A stretch of 32,376 bases of DNA from Leisingera sp. ANG-Vp (GTDB lineage: Bacteria; Pseudomonadota; Alphaproteobacteria; Rhodobacterales; Rhodobacteraceae), in assembly GCF_000813725.1 (NCBI RefSeq), contig NZ_JWLD01000029.1:1-32376 (forward strand). Reading direction: 5' to 3'. Made by a program: the position numbers and the translations under genes. The notes under the pieces are model-generated. The model saw nothing but the letters and a program-made list of their open reading frames with translations, did no database searches and was not told where the DNA came from. Below, one piece after another: positions 32,372 through 32,376 of this stretch. Position 1 is the first letter of the stretch. Every line of letters begins with the position of its first letter.

Positions 32372-32376
32372 CGCCT

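Noticed and set aside
1-32376. CRISPR arrays, tRNA or rRNA genes, and intact mobile elements
   Set aside because: None was seen by eye. The regular repeats at the left edge are protein-coding RTX units and the only transposase trace is degenerate.

Overview
This GC-rich window looks like part of a marine Rhodobacteraceae (Roseobacter-group) genome. The family mix supports this: a giant RTX/cadherin-like exoprotein, copper-resistance genes, dimethylglycine/trimethylamine-dehydrogenase-like flavoproteins, GcvT-like and MetF/MetV one-carbon enzymes, and a polyamine-type ABC importer. The assignment is inferred from gene content and codon style only.

Layout. (1) 1-5579: the 3' part of a very large secreted repeat protein, open at the left edge. 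RTX nonapeptides come first, then a cadherin-like segment, then three modules of about 520 residues. Each module has seven propeller-blade-like repeats followed by a cadherin-like domain. (2) 5580-6247: no recognisable gene. (3) 6248-8364: an OmpR-type response regulator and its histidine kinase, translationally coupled. (4) 8388-13376, minus strand: a copper locus with a small His/Cys secreted protein, CopA multicopper oxidase, CopB, a cupredoxin and, after a strong terminator, an ABC-exporter membrane domain with no ATPase. (5) 13656-13981: a frameshifted IS5-family transposase remnant. (6) 14016-15556: an iron-sulfur MetV-like protein and MetF, overlapping. (7) 15700-15975, minus: a TctA-like fragment. 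(8) 16109-18142: a dimethylglycine/stachydrine-demethylase-like flavoprotein. (9) 18355-19115: tandem palindromic operators, an ArsR-type repressor and a VOC/glyoxalase-fold protein. (10) 19374-32318: a TetR regulator and a catabolic and transport cluster.

The last region is the best candidate for an undescribed pathway. The perfect palindrome TTGAGCGCTCAA occurs in both divergent promoter regions. One lies between tetR and a four-gene operon encoding two PYROXD2-like FAD oxidoreductases, a GcvT-like aminomethyltransferase and a class III aminotransferase. The other lies between a trimethylamine-dehydrogenase-like flavoprotein and a PotD/PotF-like binding protein. The matching permeases and ATPase form a convergent operon. 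The TMADH-like enzyme keeps the flavin-linking Cys30 and the 4Fe-4S cysteines but lacks the substrate-binding aromatic bowl. The binding protein lacks the acidic residues that hold polyamines. I infer uptake and oxidative breakdown of a nitrogenous, probably N-methylated, substrate that is neither trimethylamine nor an ordinary polyamine. One-carbon units would pass to tetrahydrofolate through the GcvT-like protein, and MetF/MetV could link to the same pool. The substrate cannot be named from sequence.
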